A stretch of 28,957 nucleotides of DNA from Ascoidea tarda (nom. inval.). Taxonomy: Eukaryota; Ascomycota; Saccharomycetes; Ascoideales; Ascoideaceae. This document shows positions 1-12,974 of the stretch, one piece after another. The stretch covers positions 1 through 28,957 of the forward strand of contig JAKTTS010000162.1 of NCBI GenBank assembly GCA_030560485.1. Reading direction: 5' to 3'. Made by a program: the position numbers and the translations under genes. The notes below the pieces were generated by a model. That model was given only the letters and a program-made list of their open reading frames with translations. It was not told the DNA's origin and did not search any database. Within the stretch, counting starts at the first letter, position 1. The number at the start of each line of letters is the position of its first letter.

Positions 1-3000
1 TGAGTAATTTCAAAACAAAAATACTTGGTTAAATAGAATCTAAAATTTTTATTATAAACTTAAAACTCAAAAATGGTATATCGATCAAAATATTAAAATT
101 TCAAAACCTCGGGGATTATAACAACATATATTTATAATACCATGATTCAATCTTTTTTTTCAGTATTTAATAATTCCACATCATGTTTCACAGTTGCTTT
201 TATGAACCCAGTATAAAATAGAGCAATAAACATTTTTTTTTACCAATAAAAACAAAACTGTTTGCTTCCATGAATTGATTTATTTATTTTCTCTACCTAA
301 AAAAAGCGGGATCATGACTAAAATGTAGAGGTTGTTACATGCAAAATTTTTTATCAATATCATCATGAAAAAACCCGGTAGTGGCATCAATGTGATCAAC
401 AGCATTTGATTTTGAAGCCGCGAAAAAAAAAAAATTTGAATATTTTTATCTCGAATAACCAGATTAAATGCTTCTCAGTAAACAAAACCTGCAATGTAGT
501 TATGTGCTTTTGCACTTTTTTTTGATTGTTCAAATTAAATCATTGGTTTACTTCTTATTGTAAACACCTTTTGACCTCCAGCGGCCTAGGTTTTAAAAAC
601 AAAATAAACCAGCAGAAAAATATCTTTTATTTGTGATAGAAGCAAATTTTGTTAACCACTCAGTCCACCACAGAAAGTCAATAGTATCAAGTTCACCAGC
701 TGTCGTACCGACAAATGTCGTCTACATGCAAAACAAAAACAGATTGGGGTTTGGTTAGGGTTTTCATTTAACTGGTCTACGACTTTACACTATTATTGAT
801 ATCATATTCTTTATCAGGATTTCTTTTATTTTTTTCATTTTCAACTAATAGTCCGTCTGTGCCCCTAAATTCCTCAAATACAAATTTCGTTTCATTATCA
901 GAAATGTCACCGGTGAAGTTTTATTGATAATTGAATGTAGTATTTATAGCATTGAGTAATTAATAGTAACAAATTGTTTGTCATCACTTCTCTAGCACGT
1001 ATCAATAAATAAATTTTTTTGCCAATACCATCTCGTTTAATTAAAGTAGAAACAAAGCATTGAATTACAACCGTAGATTTTTTTTTTTGCACCACAAAAA
1101 AAAATTGGGTTACACGATTCGGCGGAGCACTCCAAATACTGGCAGAATTAAATCGCTTGTCGGTTAATGAAAACCGTGAGTCAAAAAAACTATAATAGGA
1201 AGAAACAACAGCCAGGATTGGTACAATTGTAAACACTGTGAGCGTTTTGCGGTTAATAGAATGCAGCAAAACTGCCAAAAACAGATGTAGCAGCTAGTTT
1301 TGTAAAAAAAAAAATCATGATAACCATGGCAAGAGCGGAAAACCCAAATTTTTTATAATGTTTGACACTATATTTATGACCAGCAATTTTTTTATTATTG
1401 TTTATCAAGCATCAGACGCAAAAACTGTAGAATTGATTTTGAAAAAAATCTAACAAGTTTAATGGTTATTTTTCATAATTTTTTGGTAGCATTATTTTTT
1501 ATTTGCAGCGCTTTGATTTTTAAACAATTAAGGTTTTGCTAGCGTCCACTTAATCCATTATACTATGACGGATAAAGGACGGACATATCATGCCTGAACC
1601 AAGTATCCAAGCAGAAATTTGTGAGCAGCATTAGTGCAGAACAATTCTAAATTTTTAATCTACTCAATTTTTTGCCAAATGAATGAAAAAAATGTTTCGA
1701 CTGATGAAATATTTTTCGATTTGCCAAAAATGATTTTATACAAAAATAACAAGCATAAAACTGAAAACGTCATCAATAACATTTAAATCAAATGTCCTTT
1801 CATCTTCAGCTAGTGTAGCAATCTAATCAACAATATCCACTGGAGTTAATTGCAGAATGTCGTTTGAAAGCCTTAAAAACGTTTCACTATTGATCTTTGT
1901 TGCTTTTGCTCTAAAACAAACAGTGCATTTTGCATCATCATTTAATGTAGCATTATGAATAATCGCGGCTTTAAGCTGGGCCGACTTCCCTAGATGATCA
2001 GTACAATCATGAGAACCCACAGCAGCAGTAAACTTGGTTTTAATAGTTAAAAGAAATTAGTAGAAGCAACTGGCAATTATAAAACTAACTAAATTTTTCA
2101 CCAACTAATTATTTTCATAACCATAAGTGAGCTTGGCAAAGTTGCTTGTGGCAGCAAAAAAAAATAATAACATTGCTTCACTTGGAGCATAAAAAATCAT
2201 CCTGAACTTCAACATATTGGCAAACTAAACAAATCCAGCGTCACTAACAGCAAGGATCACATTTTCACAGCCAGTCATATCAGTCGCAATTGAGTCAGAA
2301 AAAAATCATTACCTTGGATTTCCACAAATATGATGGTAACCACCGGAGTTAAAATTGATCATTCGTGGTCTAAAGCCAAAGCGTACTTTGATTTTAAAAC
2401 ACAAATCAATTCGGGTTTCAAGGGAGACTAATTGTCATTTTATCATGGGCCATTGGATGGACCAAATAATTTATCAAATGTTATTTTTTTTAGCTGCATC
2501 TGTGCGACACTTCTATTTCCCATTATTTTCGGCGTTTTTTTTTCGTTCCAATTTGTGCACCCAAAACTGAAAAATCATAAAACCTCAGCGTATTAATACT
2601 TTAGCATCCCAAAACAAATCATCAATAAATCATTTAAACATATCTTGACACCAGTCAATAAATATTTTTCTGAATCGAGTAAAATGATATATAATTTTAC
2701 TTTTTTGTTATCATCAAGAATAGAAATAGCGTTGATAATACCAGCAGCTTACGCAATAGTGAAAATTTTTACTACATTGTCCAAATCTCATTGACAGAAT
2801 TGCCGTAAGATGTTTCAAACCATTCAAAATTTTTTTCTTTCAATTTGCTAATAAAAAAATAATCAAAATAGCTGCCTCAACAGGAATATGTTTCCAATCT
2901 GTTTCATGTTTGACAAGTAGTTCACGACAATACAGGGAGTTGTAAAAAATTTTTATTAACGCACAAATGACCAAAATATGGAATTGAAATTCCAGACAAT

Positions 3001-3338
3001 AGAAGTTTTCTCGGCTTTTTGGCTAACTCAAAATTCAATGCAGGTACTGAAACATTTTTGGTTTAATGTCACAAACCAAATAGCTTTAAAACTTTAACCC
3101 AAAAACAAGATTTTGTTTGAGATTGTTTATAGTGGATACAATAATTACCAAGTAATATTTAGATAGTACAATATTAATTGATATGCTGAAAAAAAAATGA
3201 AGATATAAACTAAAAAATGAAACGGGAGGCGCTAAATATATACGTCGTAGATATAAGACAACTATTTCTCTCAGCATGGAGACTACACACGTGAACTGGA
3301 GCGTCTCAAAATGAGTGATATTAATTTACGATTTAACA
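1..3338 (-). mobile_element. Element C: broken Ty1/copia LTR retrotransposon, cut by window edge
   Basis: This is a fossil copia-type element read on the minus strand. Only its 5' LTR and most of its internal region are in the window; the 3' part lies beyond position 1. Recognisable remnants, in minus-strand order, are a gag-like stretch (about 2050-3100), the His/Cys zinc finger of integrase (about 1823-2020, with H-x4-H-like and C-x2-C residues), the integrase core region (about 1400-1820) and the start of reverse transcriptase (about 330-800), where a relative of the copia block reading VHQMDVNTA in element A can be followed. It is broken by many interruptions and looks old. The same family occurs twice more in this window (3806-8559 and 8560-13200). 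Confidence 0.75.
3114..3338 (-). repeat. 5' LTR of element C
   Basis: On the minus strand the repeat opens TGTTAAATCGTAAA at 3338 and ends near 3114. It aligns along its length with the LTRs at 3806, 8341 and 12975-13200. Shared blocks include the GTAGTCTCC-TGCT core, the ATATCTACGACGTATATA block, GCGCCTCCCG and the TTGTATCCACTAT block near the 3' end. Ends are placed by comparison between copies and may be off by a few bases at the inner edge. No partner LTR is in the window. Confidence 0.75.
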
Positions 3339-3805
3339 AGTTTGTCATGTTCGCAGAATTACAATAACTTTATAATTCATACAGACAAAAATTCACAATT
3401 CATCTCATTACGTGTTGTTGATAATTTCGAAATTGTGCTAAGTCTTAAATTGATTAAATTGTAGCAGAGTAATTGAAATGAAAATATTTTCACAATGATA
3501 ACAGGTCAAAAATAAAACGCCCCGTAAAAGCTAAATTTATAAAATTTTAAGTATCAAATGGCATTTCCTTAAATATCATATGACAGTCAAAAAAAAAATA
3601 GGTATTGATTCCCGTGCCTATCTATCACATTTCGGCAGATGCTTAAATCCACTTTAGCAGCATTTTTATAGGCTATATAGTCGGCACTCTTGCTGTCTTT
3701 TTCAAGTTAATATTTGTGGGTTTAACTAACTAATTACAATTTTATTCAAGACATCAAATTATTGCTAATCCAGGTATTAATCATGAACCATTTGATGGCC
3801 AAATC
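3339..3805. other. Spacer between relic elements C and A
   Basis: About 470 bp of AT-rich sequence lies between the outer LTR edges of C and A. I see no gene, no RNA gene and no clear repeat in it. It may be decayed transposon or original flanking DNA; nothing visible decides this. Confidence 0.4.
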
Positions 3806-4040
3806 TGTTTTATCCGTTGAATCGACAACAATTATCACCCACAATGACACGCACTGCTGCTGGTGCGTAGTCTCCGTGTTAATAAGCAACGATATCTAAT
3901 AATATACAATGTATATATCTTGCGCCTCCCGCTATAATTTTCTTCATTTTATGTTTAAGGTTTTCTTACCTTAGCATCAAAAACCGTACTGTCACAATAT
4001 TACCTGTTAGTTACTGCATCTATTTTACACACTCTTCAAC
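3806..4040 (+). repeat. 5' LTR of element A
   Basis: It starts TGTTTTATCCG at 3806 and ends near 4040, directly before the primer-binding site. It aligns with the LTRs of elements B and C: the CACGCACT and GGTGCGTAGTCTCCGTG blocks (3848-3884), the GCGCCTCCCG block near 3930, and a TATTACCTGTTAGTTACTG block near 4000. It is about 235 bp. The inner edge is accurate to a few bases. Confidence 0.8.
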
Positions 4041-4041
4041 C

Positions 4042-4052
4042 GATTATGAGCC
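4042..4052 (+). other. Primer-binding site matching tRNA-iMet anticodon arm
   Basis: The sequence GATTATGAGCC lies immediately inside the 5' LTR of element A. It matches, with one difference, the complement of the initiator tRNA-Met anticodon stem-loop (GGTTATGAGCC in S. cerevisiae). Priming from an internal anticodon cut of tRNA-iMet is the habit of copia and yeast Ty5, not of Ty1. Element B has a weaker counterpart at the same place (about 12960-12974). Known from family: half-tRNA priming. Inferred: that this element used it. Confidence 0.6.
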
Positions 4053-7000
4053 AAATCGCATAACTTCGCTGAGATGAATCCAAAAAATTGGGCGATGCTG
4101 CATACTTTACTAACTGGACTGCGGTTCTTTATCTCAAAATTGCTCAGTATGATGCTATATGTCAAAAATACATTAAAACGGTGTTTTATTTTGTGATGAT
4201 AATGAAATCGAGAAGGTAACTATTTTGTTAAATTTCATTTGCATACGTTAGATAAGGGGGCTGGTTAGTAGTGTGTTGGATGGTTTTTTTTACAACGGCT
4301 GGTATTGTTGTGAAGTATTAGTACAACTTGAAAATTTTTATGGTAATAGTGGGATTGTAGCAGTTATTGTATTTGTTCGGTTTTCAACTACTAGTCAATG
4401 GAAAAGTTTTATCGGATCTAAAACAAATTACAACAAATTTTTCAAAGATCATCTCAGTATTGCCGTTAAAACATTGACAAATAATCAGGTTGCAGCTATT
4501 TTTTATGGCTCTTTAATCTCTAGGAGGAATCAAAGACAAATAATTTTGAATTAATTTGCTGACCTTTGTAGAATTGGGTAATTTGATGCAAAAGGGATAG
4601 CTAATAATCGTGATGATAACTTGTATGGTGCTCAAAACCCATTAACTACAATGGTTGCTTTTTGTGTTACTAGTTTGGTTGCTGATGGTAGCAACAAAAA
4701 GATGAAAAAAGAAAAATCTATTCCGACATGCTACAGCTGTCGTGAAAAAAAATTATTTGCTTTCTAAGTGTATAGCACCTACACCCCTGATTGATGAAAA
4801 ACCAATGGTTTATCAAAAAATTTTTAGAGAACATGGTTCATAAAAGCCAACGAAATACTGCTGCCTGATCGTTCACAGTTTTATTTTGATTTTCGTGCTT
4901 CTAAACATGGCCACATTAACAAAAAATGATTTGTCAGCATTAAACCAATTTTGGGCCAAATCATCGGCTTTGAAATTTTTAAAAATGATGTTAACGTAAT
5001 TAGTACTGTCCAGGCTTTAAATAAATCAAAACTGCAAAAAGTGTTCTTTGAACTGAATAATAAAAATTTATTTCCATTTCTGCAGCTATTAATAACTGTA
5101 CTAAATTTACATTTGTTTACGATAAAATTTATGTTAATAAAATGATAGTTGGAAAATGTTTCTCATGGGTTTTATGACTGTTGTTTTAAAATTGAAAAAA
5201 ATTCTATTGCTGCTGTGTCGTTTCATGTTAGACTTAGTCATCCTAGTAGACTAGCTAAAATCAAAGCCGCAAAAAACATAATGATGATGAAATAGATCAC
5301 TCACCATGCTGTGACTACTGTCATAAAACTTAAAAAAATATAATTATAAATGAAAATTTCGACTAGGTGTTTGAATGTAATTTGCAATTTTTTTATTCTG
5401 ACGTTGTTGCTTCATTAACTACAACTGCTGTTGATGAAAGCAATTATTATATTTCTGTTGTCAATAATTGTTCTCGATAAATTATGACCATTTTTTTAGC
5501 CGATCAATCGTCAGCTGTTAAAAGACTCAAATGTCAATTGAGCCATTTTTCAAATGCATTGGTTTAATAAATAATTACGGGAAAATCAGATAATGATTTT
5601 GCAACAAAAAATGTTTGGAGAGTTTTGTGTTGATAATGATATGACGCATAAAATGTCGGTCATTTATGAGTCTCATCAAACAAATTTTTTTAGGCACTGG
5701 CAAATATTTATCATTTTACAGGGAAGAGCTTATTAGGTAAAAGAAAAAATTGCAATGATGTATTTAATAAAGCTGATGAATTTGCTGCCTACTTGCTCTA
5801 TTTGGGTTGTAAAAAATACCCACTTTCGGCAGATACACCATACAAATTTTTTGTTGGAAATTCCCTTGGTGTCAAAAATTTTAAAATTTTTGAATGTGCT
5901 GCTCTACCAAGAATTCCACCGGCTTTGTGGTTAAAAAAAATTACAAACACCGCATCGTTTTGTTGAATTGTCGGTTACAATTAACAATGAAAAGTCTATA
6001 GAGACTACAATTCCAACACTGTTACATTGGTGGTAATTATTCAATTTGGTTTTGATAAAGAAAATTTACATTCAAAACTACCCGGTTCAAATCTACTGGT
6101 GTAATAAATTCTCTTCTAGTTAAAATCACATTATTTTCGAATGAAATCAAAAGGAACAGATCGGTTGTATTTGATACCAATAAAACAATTTTTTCCATTA
6201 ATAACAGTCATGATACTAATGAAGAGCATATTTCCAATTGATTCTCAAACAGCAGTGATGAAGATAGTAAAATTTTGAATATAAATATTAGTTTTGTTAC
6301 AGATGATACATCCAATTTGTGATAGAGCTAAAATATCTGAAAAACCTACTTAAAAAAATTCATTTCTGAATTATGATCAAAACGTTATTTTTTTTACTGA
6401 TGAGATGAACTACATTGACTAGTTTATATAAAAATAAAAAAAAAGTAAATTGAGCCACAAAGAAAATGATGTTTTTAAAAGCATTGTCAATTGGTATACC
6501 AGCGACGCAAAAGAAACAATAAAACGTCTGTCGGTTGGATTTTGCTTGTTGACCTCGTGTACCGCTGCTACTACGGAAAATACAAATACTGTTGTTCTTA
6601 AATGAGAAGCCGCTTTTGTCGAAAACCTAACTGCTGTCAAAAATCACGACATTTTTTTGGAGGATGACCTTGCTCCAAAAAAGGCGGTTGGTTGTCGCTG
6701 GGTTTTTACTACGTAAAATGGTCCTATGGATCAAAATAAAAAGATTAGATTTGTTGCTCAAAAATAAATCATATCAATTGTATTGACTATGGAGAACTAA
6801 TCGGTCTAGTTAATAAATTTGAAAATGGCAAAATTTATCTTGCTGTTGCGGCTACAAAAACCCCCACTGTGCATCAAATGGATGTTAACACTGCATCTCT
6901 TCATTGTGACATTGACAGCCAAGTTTTTATGAAAATACCAGCAGAATTTTTTTAACACCCTAATTCATCAAAAGTTTGAAAATAACATGAAACAATTTTT

Positions 7001-8340
7001 TCGACTTAAACAATTTTTTTTTTTCAAAAACAACAAAATGGATAGCACTTCAATTCACATCGAGTATAAAACTCTTACTACAGAACGTGAAGTATTTTAT
7101 TTCAGCACTAAAACATCCAAATAATATTTGGGTTTGTATGTGGTTGATCTCCTGAATGCCAGTTGTTCGATAATATAACCATTACGATCAAAATGTATTT
7201 TTGCTTTTAAACTGAAATAAAACTTTTTAGTAGATTTTTGGCGTATATGATTAGACTTGCTTATGTTCAATCTAACGACCCAATTGCGGTTTTGATAAAG
7301 AATAATTTAATATAAATGTTGTTTAGCTCAAAATTGAGTTACTCTCAAAAAAAACCAACTGCAATCGTTGTTAATTCAAATTTACTTTCGGTTCTTAAAG
7401 ATTCGAAAAATTTATCTGAAGCCAATTCATCTGTTTGTTGAGTCATTATTGGTATGTTTTTCATTGCTAGCATTTGTCTATGCTACAGAATTGCATTTGC
7501 TGTTGGATCGCTAACTTACTTTCTCTAAAGGTTTGTTCAGCGCCATTTAGGCATTGATGAAAACCTGCATCGCTATTCAAAAACTAATGACATTTCAAGT
7601 TTTTATCACGAAACTGCCACTCACATCTTTTTGGTTTCAGCAACAAAAATTGGGCTGGTAATTTTGCTGACAAAAAATCAGCTTGCGGCAATATGTCTTT
7701 GATCAAGAACTCACCAGTTAAATGATGCTTCAAAATCCAGATGTCAGTTTTATTACTAAATTGGAAAAAAATATAGATTGCTCTCACTAGGGCCACTAAA
7801 CAAATGTATTTATTAAGCTAGTGCTACATGATATACGTGTTCTGATTGTTGCAAATAATTTATTGTTACAACAATTTTGCTCTCAGTGTAGCAAAACATC
7901 CTGCAAATCATAGAATTTTAAAAACCACTTTAATCCGGTGCCACATTATATAAAACCAATGTTGATAATGCTATTGAATGGGCAAGATTGGATACTGCTG
8001 AAACTTCAACTAGCATGATGACAAAGTCTCTACCATCTCCGACGTTTACAAAATTGTTAAAACTGTTCCATATATGAATGGAACTTGAAACAACAATTGT
8101 TAATTTATTAATCTTGTCTTAGTCTATACTGATATAACTTTTCTCTTTTACTGTTTTGAGGTTTTCCATTTTGATTGTATTGATATATTGGAAGTTATTA
8201 TTTTTCACATGATTTTGCGGTTTATGGATTTTTGTTTTATTTAGACCTTGTTTTAATGAATTTTTTGTACCTCTCGCTTCTGAACATCAAGTCGGAGATA
8301 TTATGCTCAGTGATGCATACTGTCAGCAATTACAAAAAAG

Positions 8341-8559
8341 TGTTCAAACGGAAATTATTCTGACCCACCTTTTGACGCATTAATGCATATAATAGAATTT
8401 TGCAATGAGAGGACAAATTGTTTTGTAATATACTACTCATATATTTAAATTTTTCCGTTCCAATTTTGTAGTTTATATTTTTCCACTTTTTTTAACCTAC
8501 TAACAACTAACCTAAAAGACCTATATTATTTGTTAATTACTGTATCCACTATGACAATT
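8341..8559 (+). repeat. 3' LTR of element A
   Basis: It opens TGTTCAAACGGAAATT right after the purine-rich run AAAAAAG and aligns with the TGTTAAATCGTAAATT opening of the element C LTR. Its end carries TATTATTTGTTAATTACTG and TATCCACTAT (about 8524-8552), matching the end of the element C LTR. It meets the truncated LTR of element B at about 8559-8560; the exact joint is uncertain by about 10 bases. Confidence 0.7.
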
Positions 8560-8678
8560 CCGAAAAAGGCGAAAAATATTTACGTTCTAGATTACAAAAA
8601 TCCTTGCATCTCCAAAAAAAAGTGACGGATGTGCTTTACTCTTTGTTATCGTGCGAAATAATAATTTACTTGTAAACA
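8560..8678 (-). repeat. Truncated 3' LTR of element B
   Basis: On the minus strand it begins TGTTTACAAG at 8678, preceded by the tract CAGTTACAAAAAAT, which matches the CAATTACAAAAAAG tract in front of the 3' LTR of element A. The block near 8577-8596 (TACGTTCTAGATTAC on the plus strand) matches TACGTCGTAGATTAC in the 5' LTR at 13103. Only about half of the expected length is present before element A's LTR begins. Confidence 0.6.
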
Positions 8679-11600
8679 ATTTTTTGTAACTGCTGACCAT
8701 ATTAATCATTCAACATAATGCCCGGCCTGCCGTTGAGGTGAGAAAATTAAAAATATTCTTTAAAACTCGTCCTGCATAAACCAATGATCCATAAGCTGCA
8801 AAACCTTGTGAAACATAATAGTGTCTAATAAATCAATACATTCAAAATAAAACTATTCTAAACAGCAAAAAAAAAAAATTATGTCAATATAGACTATAAC
8901 AAAATTAATGAATTTACAATTTTTTTTTTATTTACCATTCACATATAAGACAGCTTCAACAGTTTTGTAAACGTCACAGTTAGTAAAATTTTTGTCATCA
9001 TGCTAGCTAAGTTTACAGCAGTATCCAGTCTTGCCCATTCAAAAGCATCTCCTACATGAGGGTTTAATAAAATTGGTTCTGGATTGAATTGTGTGAAAAT
9101 TTTTCAAATATGTAAGATGTTTCGCTACACTGAGAACAAAATTGTTGTTTCATTAAATAATTTGCAAACATTTAGAGCACTAATATCATGTATCACCAGA
9201 TTAATAAAAAGCACTTTTTTAGTCGCCCCAGTGAAAGCAATTTACAATTTTTTAGAATTTAGGAATAAAACTGACATCTGTTTTTAAAAGCATCATGTTA
9301 CAGGCAAGTCTATAAAAAAAAAAATATTGCCGCAAACCAATTTTGTCACCAAAATCATCAGCTCAATTACTGTCGTTGAGACCAAAAGTGAACATTGGCA
9401 ATTTTCTAGTAAAAAATTGACAGGTCATTAGCTTTTGAATAGCGATGCAGTTTTTCAACGATGCCAAAATGTCACTCAGCGGATCTTTGAAAAAAGCAAT
9501 TTAGCGACTCAACAGCAAAATCAATTATGTGGCATAGACAATTGTTAGCAAACAAAAAAATATTAATAATGGTTTAATGATCACATAAATCGGTCTTCGT
9601 TAGGTTTTGTAAATTCAAAACTTCAACAGGTTTTAACATTATCAATCATTGAATTTGAAGTTCTATCAATATAAATCAATTTAAAATAAACCAACATTTG
9701 CCTAACAATATTGTTCATTAAAGCCGTAATTACATTGATAAATTTGACATAATCTGGTTCAAAAAAATTGAGCATAACTGGTTTTAAAATTTTTGTTTGA
9801 AATTAAGATCAAAAAGGCATTTTGATAATCATGGTCATATTTTTGAAAAACTCAGCAATGACAAAATCATCCACATGCAAAAAAAAAAAAGATTCGAGTC
9901 ATTTGGTGCTAAAATAAACTACTCCATAATTCACACTAGGTTTTTTATACGACAAGTAAGTTAAAATGCCAATTATTTTGCTGTACTAACAAAAATCTTA
10001 TTGTTTGAGTCCAAAAATTGATTTATGCCATTTTTAAAGTGCCGATACATTTGCGGCATTAAAAAATTGTGCCGGTAGCTTTATAAATACTGTGTTGTCA
10101 ATGTGACCATGAAAAAAAGGCGCTGCGGCATCATATTGATCCACAGGATCTTCTTTTGAAGCAGCAACAGCAAAAAAAATTTTGACAGTTCAATATCTAA
10201 TATTTTGAACTGGCTAGTTTTTATAGGCAATACATTCGATATAACCTTCATTTGAGCAACTAATCTAATTTATTTAATTAGACCTTAAATGCTATTTGAT
10301 ATCGTAAAAACCCAAAAAAAACCATCAAATTTTTTTCTAGGGCAAAGTCCATCAACAGAAAACTGTCGGGGTTTTTAGTAGAGGTTAGGGTTTTGAGATG
10401 AGCGGCTTTCTATTTGAGGACAACAATATTTGTGACTTCTGTCGCAGCGGCGGTAAACGCAGTCAACAAGCAAAACATAACCGACCGACAGTATATTGGT
10501 TTTTGGGCGTCACTGGTATATTATTTGGCAATGCTTTCAAAATCATTATTTTCAATCTGTTTTTTGTTATTTTTTCTTTATTTAATTATTAACAAGTTAC
10601 TCTAATTTATTTCATCAGTAAAAAATAAAACCGTCCTAATCGTGATTAAAACCTAAACTGTTTTTAGTTGCTTATTCAGATGTATCCGCTTTATCACAAT
10701 TGGATGTATCAACTGTATCAGAAAAAATACCTTGATCCACAATTACTGCATCTTTATCATTGCTGACTAACAATCAATCAGTAATAGGTTTTTCAGTTCT
10801 ATGATTTGAGTTATTAATGGAAATAACTGTTTTATTAGTATTGAATACAACAGAATTTTTTTTTATATTTTCATACAAAAAAAAAACCAATTCCAACTGC
10901 AAAAAAACTTGAAAAACCAGCAAATTTAAACATTGGTTTTTGAATGGCAATCTTGTTCTATCAAACCAGATTTGAAAGTTCACGCCAAAATAACACTTTT
11001 GCAATTGTAGACTCTCTAAATTTGTCATTTCTAATCTCAACTGAGTATTTAACAGAACAAAAAAAATCAGATAATTGCTGAAGACCCAAAGCCAATGGAA
11101 GCAATGTTTAAGCAGCACATTCAAAAATTTGAAAATGTTTGTCGGCAAAAGAATTTTTAACAAATAATGTGTATGGTGTATTTATCAAAAAAAGGTATTT
11201 TCTGAAAATGAAACGAAACAAGTAAGCAACACATTTAACAGCTTGATTACATAAATAATGAGCATTATTTTTTATTACTAAAAATCTTCTTGTTGATGAT
11301 TTGATAGTTTTTTTTTAGGCCCTAAAAAAAAAAAATTTGATGAGACTCATATATGACCGACACTATTGCGTGGTTTGATTATTATCACAAACTTTTCTAA
11401 CAAACTTAGTAGAAAACTCATTATCTGATCTTACCGAAATTATTTTTTTAACCAAAGCAATTGAAAAATGCCACGGTTAATATTTGAGGGTATTAACTTC
11501 TATCGACGAAACAACAAAAAAAATCACCAAAATATAACTAGAATAATTATTGAAAACATTAATAAATTAACTGCTTCAATCAACAGCAGCCGTAATTAAA

Positions 11601-12974
11601 AATTCAACAATAACAGCATTAAGCAACTGCAAATATTATTCGAAAAACTAATGGAAATTATATTTAATAATTTTATTTTTTGTGATTCTATGACAAACGT
11701 CACAGTTAAGTAAATAATTTATTTAAACATCATTATGGTTTGCAAATTTGATTTTAACAAAAATAGCAGGATGACTATCTATATCATGAAACAACACAGA
11801 GGCTATGAATTTTTTTTTAAATTTGAATCCAAGACTGATGAAACTGATTAAAATTGTTTTGCTTAACTATCATAATATTAACATAAACTTTATCTTAAAA
11901 AAATTTAAACTTAATAACGTTATTGACGGATGCAAAAATGAAACTGAATTTTTTATTTTTTTGTTCAAATAGAATTTTGTCTAGTTTTAACTGATTTAAA
12001 AATTAAACAATACAATATGTAATAATACGGTTTTTAAAATTTCAAGGGCGATGAATTAGTTGGTCATTGGAAAAATCCAGAAAAACCAGTTATTAAAATT
12101 ACAGCCCTGCTAAAAACTACAAACTAAAATTTTATTTTGGAACAATCAAGCAGCAGTGTCTCATTCTCATTAATATACCATGTCATCTAAGCACATTTTG
12201 AGAAATCATTTGTGTTCCATAACTCAATAACGTAAATGACATGCATTCACAAAGCAAATCTATATTTGCATCACATTTGTGGCATATTGAAAATAATTAT
12301 TTTTTTTTATTTGTTTGAAGATACGTTCAAAAATTGAATAACTACTCCTAAAAATAATTTTTTTAATCTTTGGTTGTTTAGCGTCAGATACGGTTTTCTC
12401 AAAATTATTGGTTGAAAGTTTTGTAAAAAATAGCAAATGTTTATCAATGTTATTTAATTTATTTGACATTAGTAGTGTAAGATTGAAAATAAAAAATAAA
12501 ACAATATAAAAAAAACTAGCCAAAAAATCAGATCAAAAATTCTTGAAAACATTGCAAATATATCTTTTGAACGTTTATTTCTAAATGATAAAAGTGGTAT
12601 TTTAGTGTTACCATTTAATGGAAATTGAAGCCTTAACGTGTAAAATAACCCCGCTTTATTTTAAAATTAATATACAGGTTTTTGAGCAGTAATAATATTT
12701 TACAATTATTTTAGCCGTTTTAAAAAAAATTTTCAACTACAGATATTACCAACTTTTACTAAACAATTCATAAAAATTTAATCTTAACGCAGTTGTAACG
12801 ATTTTGATTTTATTATTTTCACATAGCAAAACAATCGATTTAATGTATTTTTGAGAAGAAGCATTTCATTAAGCAGTTTCGAGATCAATAACCGCGGTTC
12901 AAATAAAAAATTTCGCAGTATCGGGTAACCCCTTTAAATTAGGCAAGCGAACACATGCGATTCAATTAATAACG

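Larger units (their letters stand above)
3806..8559 (+). mobile_element. Element A: broken Ty1/copia (Ty5-like) LTR retrotransposon
   Basis: This is a near full-length fossil of about 4.75 kb on the plus strand, with both LTRs. Parts in order are the 5' LTR (3806-4040), a tRNA-iMet-type primer-binding site (4042-4052), a gag-like region (about 4240-5150), the integrase zinc finger (about 5210-5330), the integrase core and C-terminal part (about 5340-6000), reverse transcriptase (about 6650-7200), RNase H-like sequence (about 7380-7960), a purine-rich tract just before 8341 and the 3' LTR. The order integrase before reverse transcriptase identifies Pseudoviridae rather than Metaviridae. Diagnostic reverse-transcriptase blocks are VGCRWVFT near 6690 and VHQMDVNTA near 6870. 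It is broken by many interruptions, and the two LTRs differ a great deal, so the insertion is old. Confidence 0.85.

Noticed and set aside
907-1278. Minus-strand open frame of 123 residues
   Set aside because: It lies inside the broken element C and matches no known domain as a whole; treated as part of the fossil.
10398-10605. Two overlapping plus-strand open frames inside element B
   Set aside because: The similarity to element A (6440-6610) is on the opposite strand, so these are antisense shadows.
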